From positions 1 to 64,000 of the forward strand of contig QHVH01000006.1 of NCBI GenBank assembly GCA_003222245.1: a DNA stretch of 64,000 nucleotides, written 5' to 3'. Every line of letters starts with the position of its first letter. Positions within the stretch are counted from its first letter, which is position 1. A model generated the notes under the pieces. It made no database searches. It was not told the origin of the DNA and worked only from the letters and a program-made list of their open reading frames with translations. Source of the stretch: Blastocatellia bacterium AA13 (GTDB taxonomy: Bacteria > Acidobacteriota > Blastocatellia > UBA7656). Below, one piece after another: positions 46,964 through 54,845 of this stretch. The position numbers and the translations under genes are program-made.

Positions 46964-47881
46964 TTATTCGACGTAGTTTTGCAATGTCCCGATCTTCTCT
47001 ATATTGATCTCGATCCGGTCTCCGGATTTCAAGAACACGGGAGGTTTCATGAATACTCCGACGCCCGAAGGGGTTCCGGTGGAAATGATGTCGCCCGGTT
47101 TCAGCGTTAGATCTTGCGATACGAATTCAATGATTTCGGGAATCTTGAAGATGAGATCGTTCGTGTTCGAATTCTGGCGTGTTTCTCCGTTCAGTTTCAG
47201 CGCGATGTTCAGAGAATGCGGATCGCTCAGCTCATCGGTGGTAACCAGCCATGGACCGCACGGGCCGAAGGTGTCCAGTCCCTTAGCGCGCGCCCACTGT
47301 CTCTCTTTGCGTTGAAGATCGCGAGCAGTCACATCATTCATTATCGTGAATCCCGCGACGTATCCGAGCGCATCGTCTTTCGTGACCGAAGTCGCCTCCT
47401 TGCCGATCACAAACGCCAGCTCTGCTTCGTAGTCACACTGGTCGCTTATTCTGGGGAGACGAATTGCGTCATCCGGCCCGGCAAGACAGGTAACGTTCTT
47501 GGTGAAGATCAGGGGCGTTTCAGGGACCGGCACATTCTGCTCCGCGGCGTGCGCCGCATAATTCAAACCCACGGCTAGAATCTTTCCAGGCGAGAGCACG
47601 GGAGGACCAGGTCGGACTTCATTTATCGGAATGAGCGCGCGATTCTTGCGGCACTCCTCAAAGAGCCCTTCCGAATTAAGCTTATCAATAAAGCCTGACA
47701 GCGATTCAAGCCCCGCAAGATAAAGATCCAAGCCGTCTTCGAGCTTGCTTTCCGCCAGCGCGGAGAACTCGCCTTGTTTGCTCCCTCGCAAATTAAGCGC
47801 GGCTCGTATATCGAGAATTTCATTTTCGATCACAACTCCGGCGCGATGAGTTCCGTCCGCGCGAATTGACAAGAGCTTCAT
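46964..47881 (-). CDS. Fumarylacetoacetate hydrolase-family protein
   Basis: 305 residues. Typical C-terminal FAH core: DYEAELAFVIGKEATSV, VAGFTIMNDVTARDLQR, DTFGPCGPWLVTTDEL and the metal-site segment GDIISTGTPSGVGVFM. The acidic metal ligands E/E/D are present. Enzymes of this group split C-C bonds or decarboxylate and hydrate 2-oxo acids in aromatic or sugar catabolism. Substrate unknown. Confidence 0.92.
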   Translation of the reverse strand: MKLLSIRADGTHRAGVVIENEILDIRAALNLRGSKQGEFSALAESKLEDGLDLYLAGLESLSGFIDKLNSEGLFEECRKNRALIPINEVRPGPPVLSPGKILAVGLNYAAHAAEQNVPVPETPLIFTKNVTCLAGPDDAIRLPRISDQCDYEAELAFVIGKEATSVTKDDALGYVAGFTIMNDVTARDLQRKERQWARAKGLDTFGPCGPWLVTTDELSDPHSLNIALKLNGETRQNSNTNDLIFKIPEIIEFVSQDLTLKPGDIISTGTPSGVGVFMKPPVFLKSGDRIEINIEKIGTLQNYVE

Positions 47882-48215
47882 CTTAATCTCCTCATATCCG
47901 GCAATGGTTGATCAGATCAGAAAAACGAGACAGGGAGTTTCTCTCAAAGGAGCTGTCCGCGCAAAGTAAAACTCGAGCCCTGTTTGTAAAACTCGAGCCC
48001 CAGAGCACGCTTGTTATCGCACAAAGAGGATTGGGTGAGGTTGAAAAATGTCAGTCGTCAATGTGCTTCTTCTCAATAACGAGTCACCATTTCGGGAGCC
48101 GAGCCCCAGACCATCGGTTTCAGCGATAACGTTGCCAGCCGTCCTTGCGTCTGCGGATTTTCCCAGTTGTTTCAGATAGTTATGAGAGTTCATTTCAGTC
48201 CTATCAAAGCTATAG
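47882..48215. other. Intergenic region upstream of the regulator
   Basis: No gene is supported here. A minus-strand frame 48014-48265 (MSMFRLVIVNNNESIVNYSF) overlaps the direct repeats and has no recognisable product. Apart from the 20-bp repeats nothing else was seen. Confidence 0.4.
47966..48000. repeat. Two 15-bp direct repeats, 20-bp period
   Basis: GTAAAACTCGAGCCC occurs at 47966-47980 and again at 47986-48000, exactly 20 bp apart, with a CTCGAG palindrome in each. It lies between the FAH gene and the downstream regulator. It may be a protein-binding pair or a recent small duplication. Confidence 0.5.
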
Positions 48216-48266
48216 TTGACAATCGATTCGTTATTATTGACAATCACAAGTCGGAACATTGACAAT
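48216..48266 (+). promoter_or_regulatory. Three direct repeats TTGACAAT, likely operator/promoter array
   Basis: TTGACAAT occurs at 48216-48223, 48237-48244 and 48259-48266, spaced 21 and 22 bp (two helical turns). TTGACA is also a perfect -35 box, and the GACAAT of the next copy falls 17-18 bp downstream where a -10 would be. The array ends 31 bases before the start codon of the winged-helix regulator at 48298 and is a good candidate for its autoregulatory site. Confidence 0.6.
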
Positions 48267-48297
48267 ATCCAGCGTGGGTTGGGCGGGAGATTTCTAA

Positions 48298-49356
48298 ATG
48301 ACGAGGATTCGAAGTCGAGGTGAGGAGATTCGACGATTCATCTTAGAAAAAGTCGCTAAACATTCGACTGATATCAGCAAGGTCACTGCCGACCATTTTC
48401 GAATTACTCGCCAGGCGGTTAATAAGCATCTGCAAAGACTGGTTGCTGAAGGCGCGCTTCGCGAGCAGGGGCAGACAAGAAATCATACTTATAACTTGGC
48501 CGCGATAGTTAAATGGCGAGAGACGTATGCACTCTCGCCGAACCTGGCTGAAGATGTGATCTGGAGAAATGATGTTGCCCTCGTGCTTGGGCTGCAACCA
48601 GAAAACGTCCTGGACATCTGGCATTACGCCTTCACCGAGATGTCTAATAATGCCGTTGAACATTCTGGCGGCGCCTCCCTGTCCATAAGCATTACAAGGA
48701 CCGCGCTAAATACTGAAATAGTATTGATGGATAACGGGATTGGAATCTTTAAGAAGATTCAAACGGCTCTGAATCTGCTAGACGAGCGGCATGCGATTTT
48801 GGAATTGTCCAAGGGTAAACTCACAACCGATCCGGCGCGCCATACAGGGGAAGGTATCTTCTTCACGTCGAGGATGCTTGATTCATTCGATATTCTTTCT
48901 GGTGGAGTACATTTTTCTCACACGTTCGAAAAACAAGACTGGATTAGCGAAAGACCGGAGTTTGCCAAGGGCACTTCCGTGTGGATGAAACTGAGTAACC
49001 ATACGGCGCGCACAACAAAGAAGATTTTTGATCAGTATGTATCCGGAGAGGACTACGGTTTTACCAGGACAGTCGTTCCCGTGAGGCTGGCGCAGTACGG
49101 AAATGAGAAGCTGATTTCGCGGTCACAAGCAAAAAGGCTTCTAGCGAGAGTGGAGTTGTTTAATACGGTCATCTTTGACTTCTCGGAAGTTGAGACTATT
49201 GGGCAGGCTTTCGCCGATGAAATATTCAGGGTCTTTCCTCTTGCCCATCCGGACATTGTGCTGTTGAACATTCACGCAAATTTCCAGGTAAAGCGGATGA
49301 TCGAAAGAGCCAGATCGGCGGGTTCATCCACGGCGGAAGATAAATCTATAGAGTGA
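48298..49356 (+). CDS. Winged-helix / GHKL ATPase / STAS-like (DUF4325) regulator
   Basis: 352 residues with an unusual order. Residues 1-70: winged-helix DNA-binding domain (EIRRFILEKVA, ITRQAVNKHLQRLVAEGAL). Residues 90-245: GHKL ATPase with N-box TEMSNNAVEHSGG (N117/N118), G1 box MDNGIGI and GEGIFFTSRM. Residues 255-340: STAS-like DUF4325 domain (LFNTVIFDFSEVETIGQAFADEIFR). No HisKA is present, so it is not a normal kinase; it may be an ATP-controlled repressor or a phospho-switch. GGGAG precedes the ATG. Three TTGACAAT repeats lie directly upstream. Confidence 0.85.
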   Translation: MTRIRSRGEEIRRFILEKVAKHSTDISKVTADHFRITRQAVNKHLQRLVAEGALREQGQTRNHTYNLAAIVKWRETYALSPNLAEDVIWRNDVALVLGLQPENVLDIWHYAFTEMSNNAVEHSGGASLSISITRTALNTEIVLMDNGIGIFKKIQTALNLLDERHAILELSKGKLTTDPARHTGEGIFFTSRMLDSFDILSGGVHFSHTFEKQDWISERPEFAKGTSVWMKLSNHTARTTKKIFDQYVSGEDYGFTRTVVPVRLAQYGNEKLISRSQAKRLLARVELFNTVIFDFSEVETIGQAFADEIFRVFPLAHPDIVLLNIHANFQVKRMIERARSAGSSTAEDKSIE

Positions 49357-49459
49357 TCTCCCCGACTTTTTTGTTGTTTGCTTCCGGGTTGCCCTAGTCA
49401 TACGCATTAATCTATTCTGGTGACCCACTGAGGAATCCAATTAGCAAAGGCGGGAAGCA

Positions 49460-50575
49460 ATGAAACTCGAGCAGTTCGTTATGGAGAGGATGCAGTCAAC
49501 CTGGGAGAACATTGTTAAGTTCAATCTCTCGGAAAGCGGGGTGCACCCGGTTGCACTCGGTGAGCTGGTGCCATCGGCCGCCGGCCGCGAGGAGCTGCTG
49601 ACTCTCGAGTTGGGATATGGTCAATCCAACGGCACCGCGGATTTGAGGAATACTATCGCCGAGATGTATCAAGGCGCCGATGATTCCAACGTGCTGGTTA
49701 CGACAGGGACATCCGAAGCCAACTTTCTGGCCACCTGGTCCATAGTTGAACCAGGAGACGAAGTGATTATGATTCTGCCGAATTACATGCAGACCTGGGG
49801 CGTCGCTCGAGGATTCGGCGGACAGATCAAAGAGGTTCCTCTGATCGAGGAGATGAACTGGGCTCCCGATCTTGATGAGTTTGAAAGCCTACTTTCGTCA
49901 AAGACGAAGCTCATAATCGTCTGCAACCCCAACAATCCGACCGGCGCTATTTTGACCGAAGCCGAAATGGATCGGATTACCGAGGGAGCCCGCCGGGTTG
50001 GAGCGTGGCTGTTGGCGGATGAAGTTTATAGAGGAGCGGAGAGGGAGCGGCCGATTACACCGAGCTTTTGGGGCAGATATGAAAAAGTCATTGTCACCGC
50101 GGGCCTATCGAAGGCCTACGGACTCCCCGGTTTGCGAATCGGCTGGATTGTTGGCCCTTCGGAGATCGTCACAAAAGCATGGTCTTATCATGATTACACG
50201 ACCATCGGCCCCAGCGCCCTTAGCGATCGGCTGGCGCGTGTTGCGCTGGCGCCGGATAACAGGCGCAAGCTGCTCGCGCGCACGCGGGAAATTCTCAACA
50301 ATAATTTTCCGGTGTTGCGCAAATGGGTCGACAGCTACGGCGGGATGTTCTCAGTCGTAGAGCCTCAGGCCGGCGCGATCGCTTACCTGCGCTACGATCT
50401 GGATATGGAATCGCTTGATTTCGTAGAAAGGCTCCGCGATCAGAAGAGCGTGTTGCTCGTGCCCGGCGAGCATTTTCACATGAAGAACTACCTGCGAGTG
50501 GGCTTCGGCAGCCAGCCCGAACACCTGCGCGAAGCGCTCGAGCTGATCTCGAGTTTTGTTTCAGATCTTCCCTGA
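49460..50575 (+). CDS. PLP-dependent aminotransferase, class I/II
   Basis: 371 residues. VVTTGTSEANFLATW-type cofactor site, VCNPNNPTGAILTEAEMDRI, LADEVYRGAE and the PLP lysine in TAGLSKAYGLPGLRIGW are all present. It starts ATG at 49460 with a purine-rich AAAGGCGGG upstream. Nearest functional guess is an amino acid or capreomycidine-synthase-like transaminase; the sequence does not settle it. plsC follows in the same direction. Confidence 0.92.
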   Translation: MKLEQFVMERMQSTWENIVKFNLSESGVHPVALGELVPSAAGREELLTLELGYGQSNGTADLRNTIAEMYQGADDSNVLVTTGTSEANFLATWSIVEPGDEVIMILPNYMQTWGVARGFGGQIKEVPLIEEMNWAPDLDEFESLLSSKTKLIIVCNPNNPTGAILTEAEMDRITEGARRVGAWLLADEVYRGAERERPITPSFWGRYEKVIVTAGLSKAYGLPGLRIGWIVGPSEIVTKAWSYHDYTTIGPSALSDRLARVALAPDNRRKLLARTREILNNNFPVLRKWVDSYGGMFSVVEPQAGAIAYLRYDLDMESLDFVERLRDQKSVLLVPGEHFHMKNYLRVGFGSQPEHLREALELISSFVSDLP

Positions 50576-50622
50576 CGGGAGAGCAGAGCGCCGGTCGCGG
50601 CTCCATTAGTTCCAGCGGAGTA

Positions 50623-51363
50623 ATGGCGAGGCTTCGAGCAATACTGCTTCTGGCGTTATGGTTCGGCGGCATTGCCTTCATCGCGCCCTTCGTCATCGCG
50701 CTCTTTCTTCTGACAAAAAAAGAAAACGTCATCTACGGTCCGGTCCGGCTCTTTATAAGAGCCGGACTCTTTTTGGTTGGGATAAAAGTAGAAGTATCAG
50801 GTTTGGATCGGCTTGATCCGGCGCGCACCTATCTCTTCACTCCTAATCATCAGAGCTTTATAGAGGTACCGCTGCTGATCGCTTATTTAGGCCGCAACCC
50901 CGCGTATCTCGCAAAGAAGGAGTTATTCAAATACCCGATCTTCGGCTATGGAATCGGATTGATCGGCATCGTGCCTGTCGACCGGGGCAACAGCAAAACA
51001 GCCGTAGCCAGCGCCCAACTTGCCGCCGCCAATCTTCGAAAAGGCAAAGACTACATCGTCTATCCGGAAGGAACTCGGTCGAGGGACGGCAGGCTGCTCC
51101 CTTTCAAAAAGGGTGCGTTTGTTATGGCCATTAAGGCGGGCGCTCCGATTGTTCCAGTTACGGTCTCGGGATGCACCGCGGTTATGCCGAAGGGCGAGGT
51201 CAAGGTCTACCCCGCAACGGTCCGAATAACGATTCACGATCCTATCGAAACTAAGGGGTGTTCCCGCGAAGCGGCGCCTGAGTTATTGGCGGAAACTCGG
51301 GCAAAAATCTTGTCCGCTCTGAGCGAAGATAACGTGAGGTCCGAGTCCAAATCAGGGCAATAA
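50623..51363 (+). CDS. plsC: 1-acyl-sn-glycerol-3-phosphate acyltransferase, variant motif I
   Basis: 246 residues. Membrane anchor at the N-terminus, then motif I NHQSFIE (H76 ... E81; the usual D of H-x4-D is E), motif III YPEGTRSRDG (148-156) and motif IV IVPVTVSG. It esterifies lysophosphatidate in phospholipid synthesis. The last codons AAA TCA GGG CAA TAA come from the junction with the IS1595 element, whose left end starts at 51356. Without the insertion the frame would end after AAA TCA GAA TGA, so only the final residue has changed. Confidence 0.9.
   Translation: MARLRAILLLALWFGGIAFIAPFVIALFLLTKKENVIYGPVRLFIRAGLFLVGIKVEVSGLDRLDPARTYLFTPNHQSFIEVPLLIAYLGRNPAYLAKKELFKYPIFGYGIGLIGIVPVDRGNSKTAVASAQLAAANLRKGKDYIVYPEGTRSRDGRLLPFKKGAFVMAIKAGAPIVPVTVSGCTAVMPKGEVKVYPATVRITIHDPIETKGCSREAAPELLAETRAKILSALSEDNVRSESKSGQ
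51348..51355. repeat. Target-site duplication, left copy
   Basis: CAAATCAG, identical to 54755-54762. An 8-bp duplication is the hallmark of IS1595-family insertion and fixes the element ends exactly. Confidence 0.88.
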
Positions 51364-51380
51364 CATACTTGACTCACCGG
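51356..51380 (+). repeat. Terminal inverted repeat, left
   Basis: 25 bp beginning GGCAATAACATAC and ending GACTCACCGG. It pairs with 54730-54754 with one mismatch (T/C at position 6). Confidence 0.88.
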
Positions 51381-51406
51381 GCTCTTCGTGATACCATCGC
51401 CCCACT

Positions 51407-52360
51407 ATGAAAGCGAACGAAGACTTTCCGCAAACCCTAATCGAAACCGTCCGGTTCTTCAGTGACCCCGATGTTGCTTTGAATTTCATGGCATCACTGC
51501 GATGGCCCGACGGTCCGGTATGCCCTGAGTGCGAATCCAAAGAATACTCCTTTCTCTCCACACGTCGAGTCTGGAAGTGCAAAGGCTGCGACAAGCAATA
51601 CACGGTCAAGCGCGGAACCATAATGGAAGACAGTCCTATCTCGCTCGACAAGTGGCTGTGCGCCATCTGGATGATTGCCAACGACAAGAAGGGGATTAGC
51701 TCATATGAGATTCACCGCGGCCTTGGCATTACTCAGAAGTCCGCGTGGTTCTTGCTGCACAGGATTCGGCACGCGATGACAACGGGCAGTTTCGATAAGA
51801 AGCTCAAAGGCACCGTGGAAGCGGACGAAACGTTCATAGGCGGGAAGGCTCGCAATATGCACCAGAGCAAACGTGCCGGCAAGATCACCGGGACTGGCGG
51901 CTCGGGCTAGGCGATTGTGATGGGGATGCTTGAGCGCGAGGGCGAGGTCAGAACCAAGGTAATCGAGAGCCGCGACGGGGAAACTCTGAAGGGTGAGATT
52001 CGGGACAACGTAGAGTCAGGAACCGAAGTGATGACCGATGCCTTTGTCGGGTATCAAGGGCTGTCCGCTGACTACATTCATCAAGTGGTCAATCACGCGA
52101 TTGAGTACGTCAGAGGCCGCGTCCACACCAACAAGATGGAAAACTTTTGGAGCCTCGTCAAACGGGCTCTTGGCGGAACCTACATCAGCGTGATGCCGTT
52201 TCATTTGTTCCGCTATCTCGATGAGCAAACCTTCAGATACAACTACCGCAAGCGGAACGACCGCGAGCGGTTCCTGATCGTGTGTGCCTCGATGGACGGC
52301 AAGCGGCTCTCTTACAAGAAGCTCACAGGAAAAACGTTGATGCGGGCTGAGGCGTTTTGA
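51407..52360 (+). pseudogene. IS1595-family transposase interrupted by an amber codon
   Basis: The N-terminal zinc ribbon has C39, C42, C58 and C61. The DDE triad is complete: EADETFIGG (about residue 140), MTDAFVGYQG and NKMENFWSLVKR. After TGTGGSG a TAG at 51908-51910 replaces the Lys codon of the usual GSGKAIV; the same frame resumes at 51911. One base change restores the 317-residue protein. Either the copy is dead or made by low-level readthrough. C-terminal residues look normal. Confidence 0.88.
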
Positions 52361-52390
52361 TAGCCTCTCGCTCGCGATAAAGGATCAACC

Positions 52391-52537
52391 GTGAAGAACG
52401 CAGCACAGGTAGAGCCAACACCGTTTGAGAAGTTCCGAGAACTTACTCAACGGCTGTTGGCCGTGCCTAAGAAAGAGCTTGATAAAGAACTGAAGAAATA
52501 CGAGCAGAAGAAAAGGCGGAAAGCACGTAAAAAGTAG
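52391..52537 (+). CDS. Small basic accessory ORF of the IS1595 element
   Basis: 48 residues from GTG: VKNAAQVEPTPFEKFRELTQ followed by RLLAVPKKELDKELKKYEQK and a Lys/Arg tail. It lies 30 bases after the transposase and is below the usual size cut-off. Similar short basic ORFs (FRELT..LLAVPK.EL) follow the transposase in other IS1595-like elements; the role is unknown. Confidence 0.65.
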   Translation: MKNAAQVEPTPFEKFRELTQRLLAVPKKELDKELKKYEQKKRRKARKK

Positions 52538-52602
52538 GGATGCCAGAGATAAACTTCTCGTTAAGATTGAACTAGTCCGTGCGCCGCGATAGGAGTAGGG
52601 AC

Positions 52603-53034
52603 ATGAGTTGGATTGACGACGACGACGAAAGGCGAAAGAAAAGCGCGAAAGGAAGCGAGATACTTGAGGCGAAAGCGCGACGGTTCTTTGATAGCCTCTG
52701 CGATTCAGTGAACCGCGACGCTCGCGAATTGAAGGCGAAGCGTTCCATTCCGCTCCTGGTAGTTCGCCCACGACCCGAAGAGATTCTGGTTAAGAAAGAC
52801 CTGCCCCACCCGATTTTTTCGATCACGGCCAGCCTTGATCAATCAAGTAGTTCGATTAAAGTTACATGGTATCTTCAAGAAGAATACGATCAACAAAATG
52901 TCGAGCAGTCTTCGCGGTGGCACCTTCGCCTAGACTCCAACGAATCTCTGCATGTTACAGCCGACGAGGATGAGATTAGCCCAGATCAGGCTTCCGAACG
53001 AATGTTCCGACGAATCTTAGACAGATATCGTTAG
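52603..53034 (+). CDS. Transposon cargo protein of unknown function
   Basis: 143 residues. MSWIDDDDERRKKSAKGSE is a charged start, then KARRFFDSLCDSVNRDARELKAKRSIPLLVVRP, and a beta-rich second half (SSSIKVTWYLQEEYDQQNVEQSSRWHLRLDS) ending DRYR. GGAG lies upstream of the ATG at 52603. No signal peptide or known domain. It overlaps the 3' end of the opposite-strand gene 53031-53396. Confidence 0.6.
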   Translation: MSWIDDDDERRKKSAKGSEILEAKARRFFDSLCDSVNRDARELKAKRSIPLLVVRPRPEEILVKKDLPHPIFSITASLDQSSSSIKVTWYLQEEYDQQNVEQSSRWHLRLDSNESLHVTADEDEISPDQASERMFRRILDRYR

Positions 53035-53396
53035 AGAGCGGCTTTCCGTCTTGGCTTCTTCTTTGATTGCGATCTTGAGGCGCGCCGTAGCTCTACCTTC
53101 AATCGCCGCATCGCTTCCGTCAACAGCTCCATTGAATCCAGATCGGGCGGGAAATCCTCGCCAAGCGAAACCATAAACAGAATCAGACAGGTTCTATACG
53201 TCTTCGTGAACGAGAACGCCAACCGAAAGGCATTTTCAAGGCTTTCTATCGCCCGCGTAGCGCCCTCCGGCCCGCTCTCAATGTCAGCGAGCAAGTAGTG
53301 AAAGAGCCTTGCCACGCGTTCGGCCCTGTGTGGATCTTTGTCGAGCGCCAGAGCAAGCAAGTCCGGCCACTCATCAGAGTTTGCATTTGACTGCAT
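53031..53396 (-). CDS. Transposon cargo protein of unknown function, helical
   Basis: 121 residues from ATG at 53396 (GGAGG upstream). Mostly helical: WPDLLALALDKDPHRAERVARLFHYLLADIE, LENAFRLAFSFTKTYRTCLILFMVSLG, ending in a strongly basic tail (KKKPRRKAAL). No recognised domain. The basic tail suggests nucleic-acid binding. It converges with 52603-53034 and they overlap by 4 bases. Confidence 0.5.
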   Translation of the reverse strand: MQSNANSDEWPDLLALALDKDPHRAERVARLFHYLLADIESGPEGATRAIESLENAFRLAFSFTKTYRTCLILFMVSLGEDFPPDLDSMELLTEAMRRLKVELRRASRSQSKKKPRRKAAL

Positions 53397-53526
53397 AGCC
53401 ACCTCCAAAACGGGGCGGCAATATTACTACGATGCATGGGCGCGGTCAACACTAACAAGTAGGTGATTACACAAGAAAAATAAGCGCGACTACTAACGCT
53501 GTTACGTTTGCGCTACAAACAAATGT

Positions 53527-53817
53527 GTGATACGCGAAAATCCGGCTAGGCGCAATTACAAGCTATTTGGTAGCTTGCGCTTAGTGCTTAGACTTGTCAT
53601 CAGAGAGACGGCGATGCGGGAAGGATTCGAGAATCCCAACGCGCTCGCGCTGGCAACGGGCTTGCCCTACGAAACATGTAGAAGGCTCTGGCGAGAGGAT
53701 GCGACGCGGATTGATCTACGAACAATTGAGATTCTCTGCAATGTCCTTCAGGTTCGACCGGCACAATTGTTTGATTACGCGCCGGACCCGGACAGGCCCA
53801 AACGAAAGAAGTACTAA
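53527..53817 (+). CDS. Cro/C1-type HTH protein in the transposon
   Basis: 96 residues from GTG. The second half is a helix-turn-helix: NPNALALATGLPYETCRRLWREDATRIDLRTIEILCNVLQVRPAQLF, as in small Cro-like regulators of mobile elements. No sensor domain. It may control the cargo promoters. The end overlaps the DUF3800 gene on the other strand by 4 bases. Confidence 0.75.
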   Translation: MIRENPARRNYKLFGSLRLVLRLVIRETAMREGFENPNALALATGLPYETCRRLWREDATRIDLRTIEILCNVLQVRPAQLFDYAPDPDRPKRKKY

Positions 53818-54722
53818 GGGTCCTTCTGTACGTGATGGCCTGCATCCGCAAGGAAGCCATCGATTTGCGATTTCGTATAATAATCAAGCCCATATCCCTT
53901 TCTATCCAGCATTTCTACTATGGAAAAAATGTCTGGGCTTAGATCGGGACTGTCCGCGACTTGATAAGAGCAATAGGCAATAAGATCGGCAGCGGCTAGC
54001 GGTAACGCTTGCTGTCGAGGACTGAACACTAAACTACCGAGCTGCTTTCGCTCTCGCGGAGGGGCGGTTTCAATTGTCCTATTGTAGAGCACGTTTGCAA
54101 ACCCAGCGAACTGCTTCTGCTGATCAAAAACGAAGTTAACTGTATAACTGGCGCGCTTGCATTGCAGCAACGAACGCATAATAACGGCTTGAAACGGAAA
54201 GAAGTATGGCCGCTCCGGTGCACCCGATATCTGGAGCTTGTGCTTGCCATAGGCACTTCGTTCGCCACCAGTTAGAAACCTTCGCTCTTCAAGGGAATAC
54301 TGGTTCAGCAGGTTCACATCGATAGCGCATCCAATCGGATGAATATCAACATCGCGAATTGCGTCCACCAAGTGACCCAGTAGATTAAGTGCCCGATCAT
54401 CACTCCATCCCTTGTATGATTGGACGCGCTGTCCATTGAGATCGCGTCCGAAAAACTCCTTCGCATGAAATCCAGGATCAATGGCATCGTCCCCCGCCTT
54501 CAAAAACGCGCGATCAAATTCATTCCATCTTCGACAGGTACCGAGGAACCCGGCGATCACGCAATAGCGCGCGCTCCCATGAATACCGCTTTCATCAAAG
54601 TAGGCGGTCAGCACTGCGACGAGTTTCTCCTTGCCGCGCGGCCCTAAAAGCCGCAGCATTGTGCTTCCAAAAAGGGGCGGTCTGAATACTGCCTCGGCCT
54701 CGCCGGGGCTAAATGTTGCCAT
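53814..54722 (-). CDS. DUF3800-domain protein in the transposon
   Basis: 302 residues. AYFDESGIHGSARYCVIAGFLG is the conserved DUF3800 start, with a later LPLAAADLIAYCSYQV block holding the second acidic site. The family is RNase H-like in fold and common on mobile elements and defence islands; its activity is not established. The ATG at 54722 lies eight bases inside the right terminal repeat, so the promoter is probably outside or in the repeat. Confidence 0.85.
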   Translation of the reverse strand: MATFSPGEAEAVFRPPLFGSTMLRLLGPRGKEKLVAVLTAYFDESGIHGSARYCVIAGFLGTCRRWNEFDRAFLKAGDDAIDPGFHAKEFFGRDLNGQRVQSYKGWSDDRALNLLGHLVDAIRDVDIHPIGCAIDVNLLNQYSLEERRFLTGGERSAYGKHKLQISGAPERPYFFPFQAVIMRSLLQCKRASYTVNFVFDQQKQFAGFANVLYNRTIETAPPRERKQLGSLVFSPRQQALPLAAADLIAYCSYQVADSPDLSPDIFSIVEMLDRKGYGLDYYTKSQIDGFLADAGHHVQKDP

Positions 54723-54729
54723 AAAGCCT

Positions 54730-54754
54730 CCGGTGAGTCAAGTATGTTGTTGCC
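54730..54754 (-). repeat. Terminal inverted repeat, right
   Basis: 25 bp, CCGGTGAGTC at the inner end and GTTGTTGCC at the outer end; reverse complement of the left repeat with one mismatch. Confidence 0.88.
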
Positions 54755-54762
54755 CAAATCAG
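54755..54762. repeat. Target-site duplication, right copy
   Basis: CAAATCAG, identical to 51348-51355. Joining the two copies restores the plsC reading frame with a stop (TGA) two codons later. Confidence 0.88.
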
Positions 54763-54845
54763 AATGATCGCAGACTTGTAGATATGAGCATGCATGACGT
54801 TCCTAATAGAACGGTTGAGATCATATCCCCCTTCGTGAACGCCCC

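Larger units (their letters stand above)
51356..54754 (+). mobile_element. IS1595-family transposon with cargo genes
   Basis: 3399 bp between terminal inverted repeats and an 8-bp target duplication. It holds a transposase (broken by an amber), a small accessory ORF, and cargo: 52603-53034 (+), 53031-53396 (-), 53527-53817 (+, HTH) and 53814-54722 (-, DUF3800). Simple IS1595 members are about 0.7-1.1 kb, but some members carry passenger genes. The clean duplication and near-identical ends suggest a fairly recent insertion. Confidence 0.9.

Noticed and set aside
47966-48000. Attachment site or integrase target
   Set aside because: No integrase or tRNA gene is adjacent; only a small tandem repeat is seen.
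48014-48265. 83-codon minus-strand frame upstream of the winged-helix regulator
   Set aside because: It spans the TTGACAAT array, has no ribosome site and no recognisable product.
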